From Prorocentrum cordatum (taxonomy: Eukaryota > Sar > Dinophyceae > Prorocentrales > Prorocentraceae), in the NCBI GenBank assembly GCA_963575745.1, contig CAUYUJ010019369.1, positions 2,501 to 66,500 on the forward strand: 64,000 nucleotides of DNA, read 5' to 3'. Shown here piece after piece: positions 20,870 to 32,000 of this stretch; the stretch's first letter is position 1; each line of letters begins with the position of its first letter. The notes under the pieces were generated by a model. The model saw only the letters and a list, made by a program, of their open reading frames with translations. It searched no databases and was not told the origin of the DNA. Position numbers and translations under genes: made by a program.

Positions 20870-22260
20870 TTGAGGAGCCTCGTGGCCCCGCCCCAGGAAA
20901 GGCGGTGCGGGGCCTTCTCCCCGCGCCCCGCAATGGGCTGCACCCGCCCGAGCTCCGCCCGCATGACGGGCGCCGTGTTCTCTGGAGGTCTGCCACTGGG
21001 GTCGGGCTGGCTTCGCGATCTTCTTGCCGCCGTGCGCTCGCCCGCTTGGCGCGCGAGCCTCCGTCGACGAGCTTCGCGAGCTTGTCCCAAAAGCGCGACT
21101 TCGCAGCCTGGGCCGCGCATCCCCCTTGCTTTCGCAAGGCCACTCCTCCTTGCGCCACCGCTTGTCCTTGTCGCGCGAGCGGCGATCGCGGCCCTTCCGA
21201 GCGAGCTCCGCTCTCAAGGCCTCGACCCCCTCGCGCTCGCGCGGGGCAGAGCGGGGTCGACGGGGGGGGGGCCTCGCCCGCGGTCGTCGCGAGAATCGCG
21301 GACCTCATGGACACCGCGAAATCCACGACGACCCCCGCCACGGTCATCGCGATAGCCCCTGCCATCGCGATCTCTACGACGGCCGGGACTGCGGTGCCTC
21401 GGGCTGCCGCGATGCTCGCAATAACGGTCTCAATCCTGGTTGAGCGAGCTGCCGCCTTTGCCTCCTTTCTGGTAATTGCCACCACCTGTGCGTGGCCACG
21501 GCTGTGGGCGGTCTCCGTAGGGGTCATCCGGTACTTTCTCGGGTGGAATCTTCGCCAGTTCGGCAGGGTCGCTCGAGCCTTCTGGATAGCGATGCGCCAT
21601 GGGCAGGCATGGGCCGCTGCGACCAAGAGATCCGCAGGGCATCTCAGGGCATGCAGTTCTAGGGGGAGCTCGAGGAGCCAGGCCAAGGCAATCGGGATAG
21701 GGAGGTTCATGAACTGCGATCGCGCAAGTCTGCCCGCGAGCAGGGGCGCGACGCGGTCGAGGCCCCCCGGGGGCTTGCCGGGGGCAGTAGGTTGGTTATT
21801 GGGCGCGGGGCGCGGCGACCTTCGAGAAGCCACCTTCTGCTTTCATTGTTGGGCGGCATCCGTCAAACATTGGGCCGGGAAAAAATCTCCAGATCCAGCC
21901 AAATACACGGGGGCCTAGGGGCCACTAGATCGGGCGCGGGAGAGAGCTTGACGTTGTGCACGAGAGAAAGATTGCAGTAGAAGCGCTTGCTGCAGCACGC
22001 TCGACTTGCGCCCAGGACGTCGCCCACAGATCGTCGCTGACCTATGCCGATCGCGCCGGGGGCCGGGGGCGCGAGGACACCTTTCCAGACAAAACGTGCG
22101 GGATACTCGCGGGCTTTCAATTCAAAGTAGGCTATCGGGATCGAAAGCGCAAGCCCCGAGAGCACCCCACCAATCGGTAAACCCTGAAATTCATGCACAA
22201 TCCCACCTATCGTCGCCAGGGAAATCCAGCAGTATGCCAAGAGTGTCGACGTGATGTTTG
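20870..22260 (-). pseudogene. Penelope-like reverse transcriptase, decayed
   Basis: On the minus strand, GLPIGGVLSGLALS (about 22183-22142) followed some ten residues later by a Glu matches the G-x-P/M-GG/GS-x-x-S motif before the catalytic box. Next comes RRSVGDVLGAS near 22036-22004, where RYVDD would be expected; it now reads SVGD, so the first catalytic Asp is lost. Then a Cys-containing stretch and WLDLEIF near 21900, like the (F/W)LDxxI motif of Penelope-like RTs. A frame shift leads to a C-terminal segment VAPLLAGRLARSQFMNLPIP (about 21750-21690) and a Leu-rich helix. The remainder to 20.87 kb is open but GC-driven. Catalytically dead and frameshifted. Family assignment is by motif order only. 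Confidence 0.5.
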
Positions 22261-22419
22261 TGACTAAGATTCTGACATACGAAAGAGGGGTGCCTGGTGC
22301 GAATGTGCTCGTTTGGTTGTCCTTGCCTTTCCTGGACACAGCTGCATCTGACCCAAAAACTCGAGCGACTTCGCGGGGTGCTAACATCCATGCTCTACCG
22401 ATGCACGTAGCGCCACACT

Positions 22420-24770
22420 GCTCATATTCTGATCTGCATCTGCCACGACAAGTGAGATGCCTTCCAGACTTGCTGACCGACGCTGGCATGCGCTGGCCAT
22501 TGGGGATCGAGGCGGTCGGTCAACTTTTCTGGCTCAGTGGAGACGTCTTTCGTGCCGAAAACTCCACTGGTACGAAAGCGGAGCCGAGTAGCTCTGCCCA
22601 CGAATATGACGCCAGTCGCGCCACATGCATCGGCCGAATTCACGATCCCACGCGCGCATATGCGCCCAAGTTTCACACGGCGCCGCGCGCCATCTGGGAG
22701 GAAGCACTTGCTCCTGACAGTCGGAAACACGCATGGGGGGAGGTGCTTTGGAAGGGTTTCGGGAGCATCGTTTTTGAGCGGAGCCAGGGGGGGAGACCAC
22801 GCAGCGCACGCGTCCACAACCACATCTCAACATCGCGCGTTGAACTACCATGTCTGACTTGCCAATCGGGGTCGAGCTCTGCTGTTTGTTGCAGCCCCCT
22901 TGCCAAGCCACGCCCATCTGCCACCCAGGTCTTATCCACCTGCTGGTCATTTGCGAATGTTTGATGTAGGTTGGTCTACGCAGGATGCCATGTTATTTCT
23001 AGCTCAGTCCATCGGGTAGGCGGAAGAAGCGCAACCGCCCGGAGGCCACCTTCACGCGAATCTCTAAACTTTTGGTCCAGACGAACAAAACGCGCAAGCC
23101 TCGCAGACTGGGCCTATTCCAGGAGGCCCACTTTAGCCGACTTCAGGGAGACGATGGGGGCCCAAGACATCGGGAGCCGCCAGGCCCCAAAAAGCTGCTG
23201 GAGGTTCAAGGGCCCCGTCACGAACTGCGCAGCTGCAACCGATGCTGGGAGGCACTCGAACGGGACCTTGGCACAACGACGGCTGGCTGATACCTTTGCC
23301 CTTCCACGCTCGGCGAGAACAGAACGTGACTCGTGGACCTAGCTGGTGCCAGCCACGGGCTGGGGCGAAACGCATGGGCGACGTCATGCATCTGATCGGT
23401 CCCTTGACCAGTGACTGGAAACTTCCTGCATGAAACTCATACGGCAGACAAATGTGGGGTCGTCCAGCTGCTGGAAGTCCGATGGCGCGCAGATGCCTGT
23501 CCGCACGCAGCCGCGCCATGCGGACTCGGTTGGAATTGCCCAAGACGTCTTGAGCGAGGTCCACAGCGCGGAACAAGATCACACCGGAATGGTTTCTAGT
23601 CATGCACTGTACTCTCGGTGGAGGACGCCACCGAGCTGTCATATGTGCTACCAAAAGCCCTAGCCGTTCAGGGGCAAGTATCCATTGGGGGCCTTCCGTG
23701 CCATCGGTGCGGAGGGTATCCCGGATCTGCAGGCAGCAGGATTCAGCGCGCGGGGCCTGTTCGGAAAGGGCGCCAGGGAAATCCTTCAGAGGGCCTAGTC
23801 TCATTGCGTCGGTCGTCGCAGTCAAGGAGGGGGTCGCAGTCGCCCATGCTGGGGGGGTCTGTTCGTGGGGGGTCGTCGTCGCCATGAGGGAGGACGTCGT
23901 CGGGAGCGTCGGGGGTTCTTCGAGGAATACAAGGTTCCCAATCCTCGTGCGGATGTTTTCGGCTACCTTGGAGTCTGCCTCATTGGCTGAGGGTCGGGAC
24001 CTTCGGATGGCCAGTGTTTCAAAATGGTAGCTTGCGGCCTCTGTGGCCACCCAGATGATCAGCAAAAAGAACCAAGAACCTCCTGACTTTCGCAACTCAC
24101 GGTAACGAGGGCGGCTTCCTGAACGGACCCGGGGGTGTAGAAGTGCTCGCACGTGTTCTTGCACCCTACCTGGGAGCCCAGGGTGGTGGCCGTCTCGGAG
24201 GCAAGTTTTACGAATGTACAATGATACATGCGAGCCCATCGCATAGACAACAGCACGGTGAGGAAGAAGGGAAGCACCTGGCATACCGAGCAATGCCATA
24301 TGAACCACTGGACTGCTTCAGTAAAAGATGCCTGCTCGCCACTCGGGTGGAACAACATCGAAGAGCCTGCGGGCCCAGCGTCTGGCGTGCCGAGTCTTGA
24401 GCTTCTCGCGAAGTCGAATCACGCCTGAAATAATTAGCACCACCCAGTGGTGCTCCACAAGGCTGCTCCACGGAGCGAACGAAAATTGCGTGGGCGATCT
24501 CCCACGAACGTGCAAAAGGAACGCAATGTAGGACGACGTGACAACCCCAATGTGTCGCTGTTCCCGTCGGAACCAAATCCACATCCCGAGTTCCGCACCA
24601 GTTCCCCCCATCGTTAAACCAGAGCTCTTGGACAGGGTAGTGTGTAAACAGGTCATCACCTGATGCAGAGGCCGTGGTTGGGCAACTGGGTACGGTACTA
24701 AGAATCGTCGGTGCTCCAGCTTCGAAGACTCTGAAGGCATCGTATTATGCTCCTCCTGAACGTCGGTCAA
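22420..24770 (-). other. possible 5' part of the same retroelement or adjacent decayed coding
   Basis: Several minus-strand frames (24770-24318, 24358-24059, 24308-23133, 22823-22422) have mixed, protein-like composition. The first contains a hydrophobic stretch HHWVVLIISGVIR and the second WFIWHCSVCQVLPFFLTVLL, which would be membrane segments if translated. Frames change repeatedly. I recognise no catalytic motif. Position upstream of the RT on the same strand suggests, but does not prove, that they belong together. Confidence 0.3.
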
Positions 24771-24774
24771 ACCA

Positions 24775-25190
24775 TTCCCTGGCGTCGCCCGAGCTCCCCT
24801 CCCGCGTAGGATCCCAGTCCTCCTCGGCTAGCCAATCGGGTCTGCCGTGGTCGTTGAGGCCTATCAGTGTTCTTCTTCTCTCTGGTCCATCTCCACTTGG
24901 AAACGAAACCCATCTGCCTCTAGCTGCCATATGTACGGACCAAACACTTGATATGTTGATACTTCTCGATCGCTGACTGCACAATCATCATCATCCATCG
25001 TGCTTTGCGATACTCTACAAACGTACAGATCGCAGTGAAGATCTCGTGGGAGGTCAGTAGCGTATGCAAGGTGAAGACCATCAGGTCGGAGTAGTTGTCT
25101 ACAACTGAGGGGGAGGAAGGGGGTACTGATATAAATCCCACCAGCCCTTTAGGGCGTAGGTGGTCTAGAGCGTTTCCTCTGCCAACCCCC
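24775..25190. other. stretch without recognisable gene
   Basis: Ordinary mixed sequence between the decayed coding block and the R array. Nothing supported. Confidence 0.35.
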
Positions 25191-25197
25191 TTTCTTT

Positions 25198-26250
25198 CCC
25201 TTCGGGGAGGGGTTTACCCCTCCCCTTACCCCTCCCCACTGACCTGGACGAGGCGTCTCGCGAGGTGTCAGGGCGCCCAAGATGGCTCAAGACGGCTCCA
25301 AGAGCGAAAAAGCGAGAAAGCACAAAACATTGATTCTACCTAGGTTTTGGAAGGATTTTGGCCTCTTGGGGGGGCCCAAGAGGCGCTTCGAGGCACTCTA
25401 GAGGGGCAACCCTAATTGGAGCTCCCCCCTTCTTTGATAGATCTCCTCCAAGATGGCCCCAAGAGCGCCCCGAAGGCTCCCAAGAGCGCCCCAAGAGCGC
25501 CCCAAGAGGGCCCCGAGAGACCCCAAGAGGCCCCCAAGAAGCCTCTAAGAGGCTGCCAAGAGACCCCCAAGAGGCCCCAAGAGAGTTCAAGATGGCCCAA
25601 GACGGCTCCAAGAGCGAAAAGGCGAGAAAGCAAAAACATGATTTTACCTAGGTTTTGGAAGGATTTTGGCCTCTTGGGGGGCCCAAGAGGCGACTCGAGG
25701 CACTCTAGAGGGGCAACGCTAATTGGGGACCCCCTCTTCTTTGATCGATCTCCTCCAAGATGGCCCCAAGAGCGCCCCGAAGGCTCCCAAGAGCGCCCCA
25801 AGAGCGCCCCAAGAGCGCCCCAAGAGGCCCCAAGAGGCGCCCAAGAGGCCTCCAAAAAGGCTCCCAAGAGACCTCCAAGAGGCCCAAGAGGCTCCCAAGA
25901 CGGCCCAAGACGGCTCCAAGAGCGAAAAGGCGAGAAAACACAAAACATTGATTTTACCTAGGTTTTGGAAAGATTTTGGCCTCAAGAAGGGCCCCAGAAG
26001 CGATTCGAGGCACTCTAGAGGGGCAGCGCTAATTGAGGACCCCCCCTTCTTTGATAGATCTCCTCCAAGATGGCCCCAAGAGCGCCTCGAAAGCTCCCAA
26101 GAGCGCCCCAAGAGCGCCCCAAGAGAGCCCCAAGAGGCCCCAAGAGGCCCCCAAGAGGCCTCCAAGAGGCCCCCAAGAGACCCCCAAGAGGCCACAAGAG
26201 GCTCCCCGAGATACGCAAGAGGCCCCCGGGACCGCCAAGAGGCTCCTACA
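25198..26250 (+). repeat. family R, leader plus tandem array of about 3 units of 310 bp
   Basis: A leader with a perfect foldback (10-bp arms GGGGAGGGGT and ACCCCTCCCC around TT, about 25203-25224) and CTCGCGAGGTGTCnGGGCG. Then units starting near 25279, 25591 and 25899. Each unit has CAAGACGGCTCCAAGAGCGA, a less GC-rich core with ACCTAGGTTTTGGAAnGATT, then GAGGCACTCTAGAGGGGCAA, the signature GATCTCCTCCAAGATGGCCC, and a run of CCAAGAGnGCCCC words. Frames through it are Gly/Leu/Trp- or Pro/Lys-rich repeats without meaning. Confidence 0.85.
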
Positions 26251-26259
26251 TCCTCCCCC

Positions 26260-26520
26260 TCTTGGGGCGTATGGCGGCTCAACCCGCTCTTTGTTCTTCT
26301 GCATGCTCCCACGCTTCCCTCATGACCTCCACTCCCCTGGGGCTCATTTCTGGACGGGCTGGTGGGGATACGCGAAGCGTCTAGAATTGCTGCACACCGC
26401 TCACCAGAGCGGAAGATATGGAAACACAGAAGTCAATCCGCACACGTACGTGCACTTGAAGCGCGTGAACCTCGGACTCCCCGTCGCCACCTGTGACAGC
26501 AGCCAGGATGATCAGAGATG
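26260..26520. other. short spacer, nothing seen
   Basis: Sequence between the R array and the second SINE-like copy without features I can name. Confidence 0.4.
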
Positions 26521-26524
26521 CGAG

Positions 26525-26800
26525 AGTCCCCAACTGCAAAACCACCTCAATCACGATAGATCTTTCTTCCAGCCTTCTGGAGGTTTCAGACTCGAACGTA
26601 CAGTAAGAATCTCAAACACCGTGGGGCCCTGCACTGTAAGCACGGTCTGGGTACAAGGCTCGCTCCATGATCGGCTGCGATGCACACATATGTGAGCGGA
26701 GCAGCAACAGGAGAACATACAAGAAGGGGAAAGGAACAGTTCATATTATCAAAGGGTGGGTGGAGAAAGAGAGAGAGAGAGAGAGAAACAAAAAAAAAAA
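26525..26800. repeat. SINE-like dispersed repeat S, copy 2, with GA tail
   Basis: Body 26525-26765, GA tail 26766-26788 followed by an A-run. Same orientation as copy 1 at 19.6 kb and roughly three-quarters identical to it by eye. Differences are spread along the body as in independent old insertions. Confidence 0.7.
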
Positions 26801-26934
26801 GGAGAGGAGCAACACTAATGCATTCAATCAGCGTGTGCTGCTCCGTCAAACCCAAGTGAACTAGGACACGCACCGTCGTCGTCCCAGAAGAGAGCCGAAA
26901 CGTGTACCACCCTGTTCCCCTGCTCTCGTGGGGG

Positions 26935-27400
26935 CTGGGCCGTCTCTCGAAGTGGGCGAATGTTCATGTTGCTCCATCCAACAGCTTTCTACGAACGACG
27001 GTTTCATTTCTGCGCGAAGCCCGGCTCCAAGGGATCCCAGCAATCATGGAGCACCCAGCCCAGACCTCTCACGTTCCAGGGTGTCCCAGCGTATGACTAC
27101 TGCTGGAGATCAGATTCCGCGGAATGGAAAGGGGGCCCGTCTCAGCCTTCACGGCCCACCCTACTCCAAGAGGCTCATGACATGTACCCTGAGACCCACG
27201 TGGGTGGCCTGGAAGGGGACAGTCCTATCCCCTCAGGGTTCCGTTGCCCCTCTGGCCCCTGGAGAAGTGCGTTGGCCCCTGGCTCGAGAAACTACGGTTC
27301 GTGGCTGCATTGGCCTGGGACATCCAAACGACGACTGGTCACTTCTGACTGGGCTGAGGAGATACTACGCTCCCGAGGACCCATGCATTTCGGCTGGGGA
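26935..27400 (+). pseudogene. possible fragment of C5-methyltransferase-like domain (EHP variant)
   Basis: The frame through 26990-27100 reads SFLREARLQGIPAIMEHPAQ. The GIPxxxEHPA pattern resembles the segment around the EN(V/P) motif of cytosine-5 methyltransferase-like domains found at 56.7 kb and 43.8 kb in this window. It is followed by a stop, and the downstream similarity (HPTPRGS) is weak. It may instead be unrelated coding DNA. Overlapping frames of 290-340 codons are open here, as expected for GC-rich sequence. Confidence 0.3.
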
Positions 27401-28460
27401 TGTCATGGATTGTATGGCACACGCACATCGGCACTGCTTCTTACCATGCCTGCAAGGACCCGAACGTCCCGTCCTGGCAACACTCCCCTTTCCTTCTTCG
27501 GGACTGCCGTTTACTTTGAGTGGTCTGATGGGCGAATGTGGTGCCGCGGTCAAGACCGCTGTCACTGTGTCCGTTCAACTAGAAAACAATACTCACCTGG
27601 CGCTGAGCTGCTATCGTCCGATTCCTTGGATTTGCGGCTGCCACTGCATTTCTCTCATCCCCTGGTGTGCTCTCCTCTGTGCCGTGAATGCTTCGACCAT
27701 CCTGCCCACCACCGACCGACCGACCGAGGAAGAAAATGTGAAGAAGGCTTCCTCCTCTCCCACCCCCGTCTCAGGGGAGCTAAACAGAACCCCCACCCCC
27801 ACCTGGCCCATCTCCTCACAAGGGGGGGCAGCTGAGGGGGGACGGGTGGGGGTAGATCTCGTTTGCATCCCTTTTTGCGAAACATCCTCACTTTCGGCAG
27901 CCGAAACTCTGTGGCCGAGCCCAAGGAGGGGGGGGCGATAGGCAAGGGGGGCCCAGGTGGGGGTACAAATGCGTTTTCTTCCCCCTCCCGTGCAGGGGGG
28001 GTAGCCCTGGCGGCGGCGCGGCGCGCCCACGGACGACTGCTGGTGCGCGTCGGCCAGGGCGTCGCTCGCGCGCGCACGCCAGAGGAGGCGGCGGGTGGCA
28101 TCGCCGGCCAGGCCAGCTGGCCCTCACTTCCCCTGCCAAACCTCCTGCTGCTCGAGGAGGGATCGGGGAGACTCGAGTGTGGGGCAAACAACTTCGAGCT
28201 CGTCCCAAGGCGATCACATTCTCATGGATGCGCCCCCGGAAAGCGGGGGAAACGTTGAGACTGGCGATGCCAGACAAAAAAATGTGTGTTTGTGTGTGTT
28301 TGTCAGGCGAGCAGTGGGAAACCCGTCGGACAACTTATGATACCTCGTCTGCAGTATGACGCGAACTCGCATTGGAAACGTCTCGCGGAAGCTGGGCCGT
28401 CAAGAAAACAATCGGCAATGAGCGGCGACAAACCCAGATTCTGGCAAACTCACATCCCAC
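27400..28460. other. stretch without recognisable gene
   Basis: Mixed to GC-rich sequence. Overlapping frames on both strands, none with a recognised motif. A TGTGTGTTTGTGTGTGTTTG patch lies near 28284. Confidence 0.35.
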
Positions 28461-28469
28461 GTTTTCCTG

Positions 28470-28632
28470 GGGGGGGAAGAAAAAGAGAGAGAGAGAGAGA
28501 GAGACAGGGAGAGAGAGAGAGAGGCAAAAACAATTGAAAGAAAGAACGAGGGACGCAGGGATGGATGGATGGATGGATGGATGGAGGGAGGGAGGGAGGG
28601 AGAGAGAGAGAGAGAGAGAGAGACAGAGACAC
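28470..28632. repeat. compound microsatellite GA-GATG-GGGA-GA
   Basis: GA repeats (28480-28525), GGATGGAT repeats (28558-28585), GGGA repeats and again GA repeats to 28625. Simple sequence only. Confidence 0.95.
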
Positions 28633-28904
28633 ATGAAAGCTGAAACTTATACATGTCCGCCGCGTGGGGGGCCTATGCCCCAGGGTCCCAGGTGCAGCGG
28701 GGTGGATATTGGATAACATGCGTCGGCCCCGCGGGACCCGAATCTATCCAGGCCAAACTGTGTTCCTCCTTTTTATTTCCTCGTCCTACTCCTCAGAGTC
28801 ATCCACAATCCTACATCTCATACGCCCATCCACGGACCAACATTGATCAGTCCCACGGTGCCGAAAACAGTCCGAAACGCGCAACCGATGTTTCTTTAGT
28901 TCCT

Positions 28905-29560
28905 TTTCCTCCTCGTTTGCCTACTCCCCCTCCTCTTCCTCCTCCCCCTCCTCCTCCTCCGCCTCTTCCTCCTCCCCCTCCTTCCCGTCCTCTTCCTCCT
29001 CCTCCTCCTCATCGTCCTCCTCTTCTCCCTGCTGAAGGAGAAGGAAAAACATAAGCGGGCCATCAAGCAAAAGCGGGAGGGACAACAATTCTTCGTGCCC
29101 TTCTGCCAGCTTCTAGACAGCGCTGCTGGGGAAAAGGCGAAGAGGAGCAGGACGAGGCGGGCTTCGACGCTGGGCCCGCCGACACTGCCAGGCAAGCAAG
29201 CCAGCGGTAACCGGCGCCACCTCCGCGCATTCCCCACGGAGCCTAAAGCTGACACCCACTGTGATTAGGACGCGCCCCGCGGCAAGCTGACGGGGACGCA
29301 ACGACAGGACGGAGGACGGGGACGGGCGAGAGGAGCAAGAGAAACGACCTGGCGGGGGACGGGGACGGCCCCCTCCCTCCTCCTCCTCCTCCTCCTCCTC
29401 CTCTCTCCCCCTCCTCCTCTTCCTCCTCCTCCTCCTCCTCCTCCTCCTCCTCCTCTCTCTCTCTCTTTTTCCTCTCTCTCCCTCTCTCCCCATCTCTATG
29501 TTTTGTGTTTCTCTCTGTTTTTTGTTTCTCTCTCTTTCTCTCTTTCTTTTTCTCGCACCG
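28905..29560. repeat. CCT/CTC-rich tracts
   Basis: Two pyrimidine-rich blocks, 28905-29040 and 29370-29560, of CCT, CTC and TCTC words, separated by about 330 bp of mixed sequence with no recognised gene. Confidence 0.85.
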
Positions 29561-29929
29561 GTCCGCAGCGTCCCCATTTGTTCCGACCGCGGACGCCCGC
29601 GCCGCACGAGGCGCGTACAGACGGGCCCGAAGCGCGCCGAACCCTCGCCAGAGCTGGGCCGCAGCAGAGGGGACGGGGGGGAAAGGAGGAGGGAAACCGC
29701 ATACCATACATACCCGGAGAAAAACAATAAGGAGAAGGGAACTGTGAGCGGAATGGCCGCTCATAATGTCCTCGATGTAGACGATGGATTAGCACATTGC
29801 CAGTAGCGGTATACACGGCGTACCTCGTCCGCAGCGCTATAGACGTAGCAGGGCAGCATGTGGTGCACACTACATGCCAATGAAGGCTGCAAGCATCATG
29901 GCAGAGCAAGCAGGTCCGTAGCGCGATGT

Positions 29930-31530
29930 CTTCGGGCAGGCCGGTCGCGTCCATTCCGAAGACCACTCGCCGCTGCGCTGGTGGTCCTCGCGCTTCAGCC
30001 GGTGGTCGAAGTAGCTCAGTCTGTAGCCCTCGTAGTTCAGCTGGCGGCACTGGGTCGTAGCTCCAGCGGCGGCTCTCGTAGCCCGGCTGCTGTGCCTGCT
30101 GGCTCAGCCGGAAGCCTAAGTCGCCGTCGCAGCTGAGCGGTTTGCCCTCGTAGCTGAAGCGGTGGCCCAAATCGTTCAGCACGCGGCCCTCGCAGGTGCG
30201 CCGGCGGCCCCCGCTGCTCGGCAGGCGGCCCTGGCAGTTCTGGCGGCGGTCCTCGTGGGTCGGCGGGCGGCACTGGCAGTCCAGCTGGTAGCCCTCGAAG
30301 TTCTGCCAGTGGCCCTCGATGCTCTTCTCGCGGCCCTCAAGAAGCAGGGGGCGGTTCTCATCGTTCCGCGGGCTCTGGTGGCTTAGCCGGCGGCCCTCGA
30401 AGCTCCACTCGGCGCCCGCGCAGCGCAGCTCAGCTCGAGGTCCTCTTAGCTCGGCAGGCGCCCCTCGTAGCTCTATAATTGGCTTTCGGAACCTTGCTGG
30501 CGGCCCTGGCAGCTCCGCCAGGGGCCCTCGCGGCTTGGCCGGAGGCCCTCGAAGCGCAGCAACATGTCCTCGCAATTCTGCTTCTGGCCCCGGTGCCTCT
30601 CAACTGGCAGCCCTCGAAGCCCTGCCCGTCGCCCGCGCAGCTCGGCTCGCGGCGCTCGTAGCTCGGCAACTTGCTCGCGAAGCCCAGATGGCCGCCCTCA
30701 AAGGCCTGCTTGCTGCCCGCGAAGTCCAGCTCGCGACCCTCGCAGCATGGCACGCGGCCCTCCTGGCTGCGATGGGAGCTCTACCCTCGTTGATATGCTC
30801 GAACCTCGCTCGTCTCGTCGCCCCCCTCGCGCTCGTCGCCGCCCTCCTCGAAGCTCGTCGGCGCGTTTCTCCTGTCCCCGCGGCGCGGCAGCCTCTTGAG
30901 GCAGCTGCGCAGGGCGCGTCGACGGCCCGGCGCGCGGCGGGGCGCCCGCGTCGCCATGTCCAGGGACGCGCGGCGACAAAGGCGCCGCCCCTGCTTGTCG
31001 AAGCAACGGGGGGGCCGGCGCCGGCGGCTCCCGCGGCGGCCAGTAGCTCTCAAGGCTCAACCAGCGGTCCTCGCAGCTCTGCTCGTCGCCCTCGCAGCGC
31101 GGCGGGTGGCCGTCTTAGCGCTGCTGGTCGTTGCCCTTGCAACTCTGCCGGTAGTTCTTGGAAATTTGCCGGTTGTCCTCGCAAAGTTCCCCCGCTGTCC
31201 GCGGGGCCCGCCCATCTGCCAGCGGCCCTCGCGGCTGGGAAAGTCAGCTCTCGGTGCTCGGCTCGAGGCTCTCGGACCCGCGGCGGCACTGTCCTCGCAG
31301 CTCCGGTGGCGGGCCCTGCCGCGTCGGAAGGCCCTCGCATTTCGGTCGGCGGCCCCGGCGGCTCTGCCGATCGCCCTCGCAGCTCAGCGCGCGGCCCCCG
31401 CGGCCCAGCTTCGGCCCTCGCTGCGAGGCCGGCGGCCCTCGCAGCTCAGCCCGCGGCCGTCTTTGCTCGCCGCTTGGCCCTCGATGCTCCAGCGGCGGAC
31501 CCCGCGGCGAATCAGGTCGCGCCGGCGCGA
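29930..31530. repeat. degenerate minisatellite with about 30-bp period
   Basis: Repeats built on CTCGnAGCTCnGCnGGCGGCC, with the period near 30 bp over about 1.6 kb. The minus-strand frame shows a ten-residue rhythm of the type ELRGPPA, and plus frames are Ala/Leu- or Ser/Arg-rich. The array keeps all six frames largely open (one plus frame spans 415 codons), so I do not call a protein. Confidence 0.75.
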
Positions 31531-31589
31531 CACGCGGACCCCCATCGGCGCCGGCGCAAGCTGTAGCGGTTGCGCGCCCCCCGCCGCCA

Positions 31590-32000
31590 TGCTGGACTCG
31601 CGTCTCACTCGTCGGCGTGATCGCCCCTGTCGCAGCGGTAGCTGTCGTCGAAGGCCCCGCGCTCACACTCGCAACGGTCGCCCTCGCGGTCGCAATGCTT
31701 CGGGCCGACATCGGGGCATCGAGGCCCCATCCGGGCAATGCATCGCGCAGCCCCGCTTATTGCCCGCGCCGACGGCGCGCTGACCGAGAGGCACCGCGCG
31801 TAGATCGCGAGGTTCAGCACGAGGCTCCGCGCGGCGACCGCGAAGCAATGCGCGCGGAGGTCGCGGGGCTCTGCGCGCGGATCGTAAAGGGCGCCGCGCG
31901 CAGATCACGGGGCCCCGCGCGCAGATCGCGGATTTCCTTGCGGCGAGCGCGAAGCTCCACGCGACGGCGCGGAATGATGCGGCGTGGTGCAAGCGCTGAG
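31590..32000. repeat. GCGCGCAGATCGCGG-like repeats
   Basis: From about 31800 to 31960, CGCGCGnAGATCnCGGGG recurs at about 27-30 bp. The upstream part is GC-rich without clear units. Confidence 0.5.
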
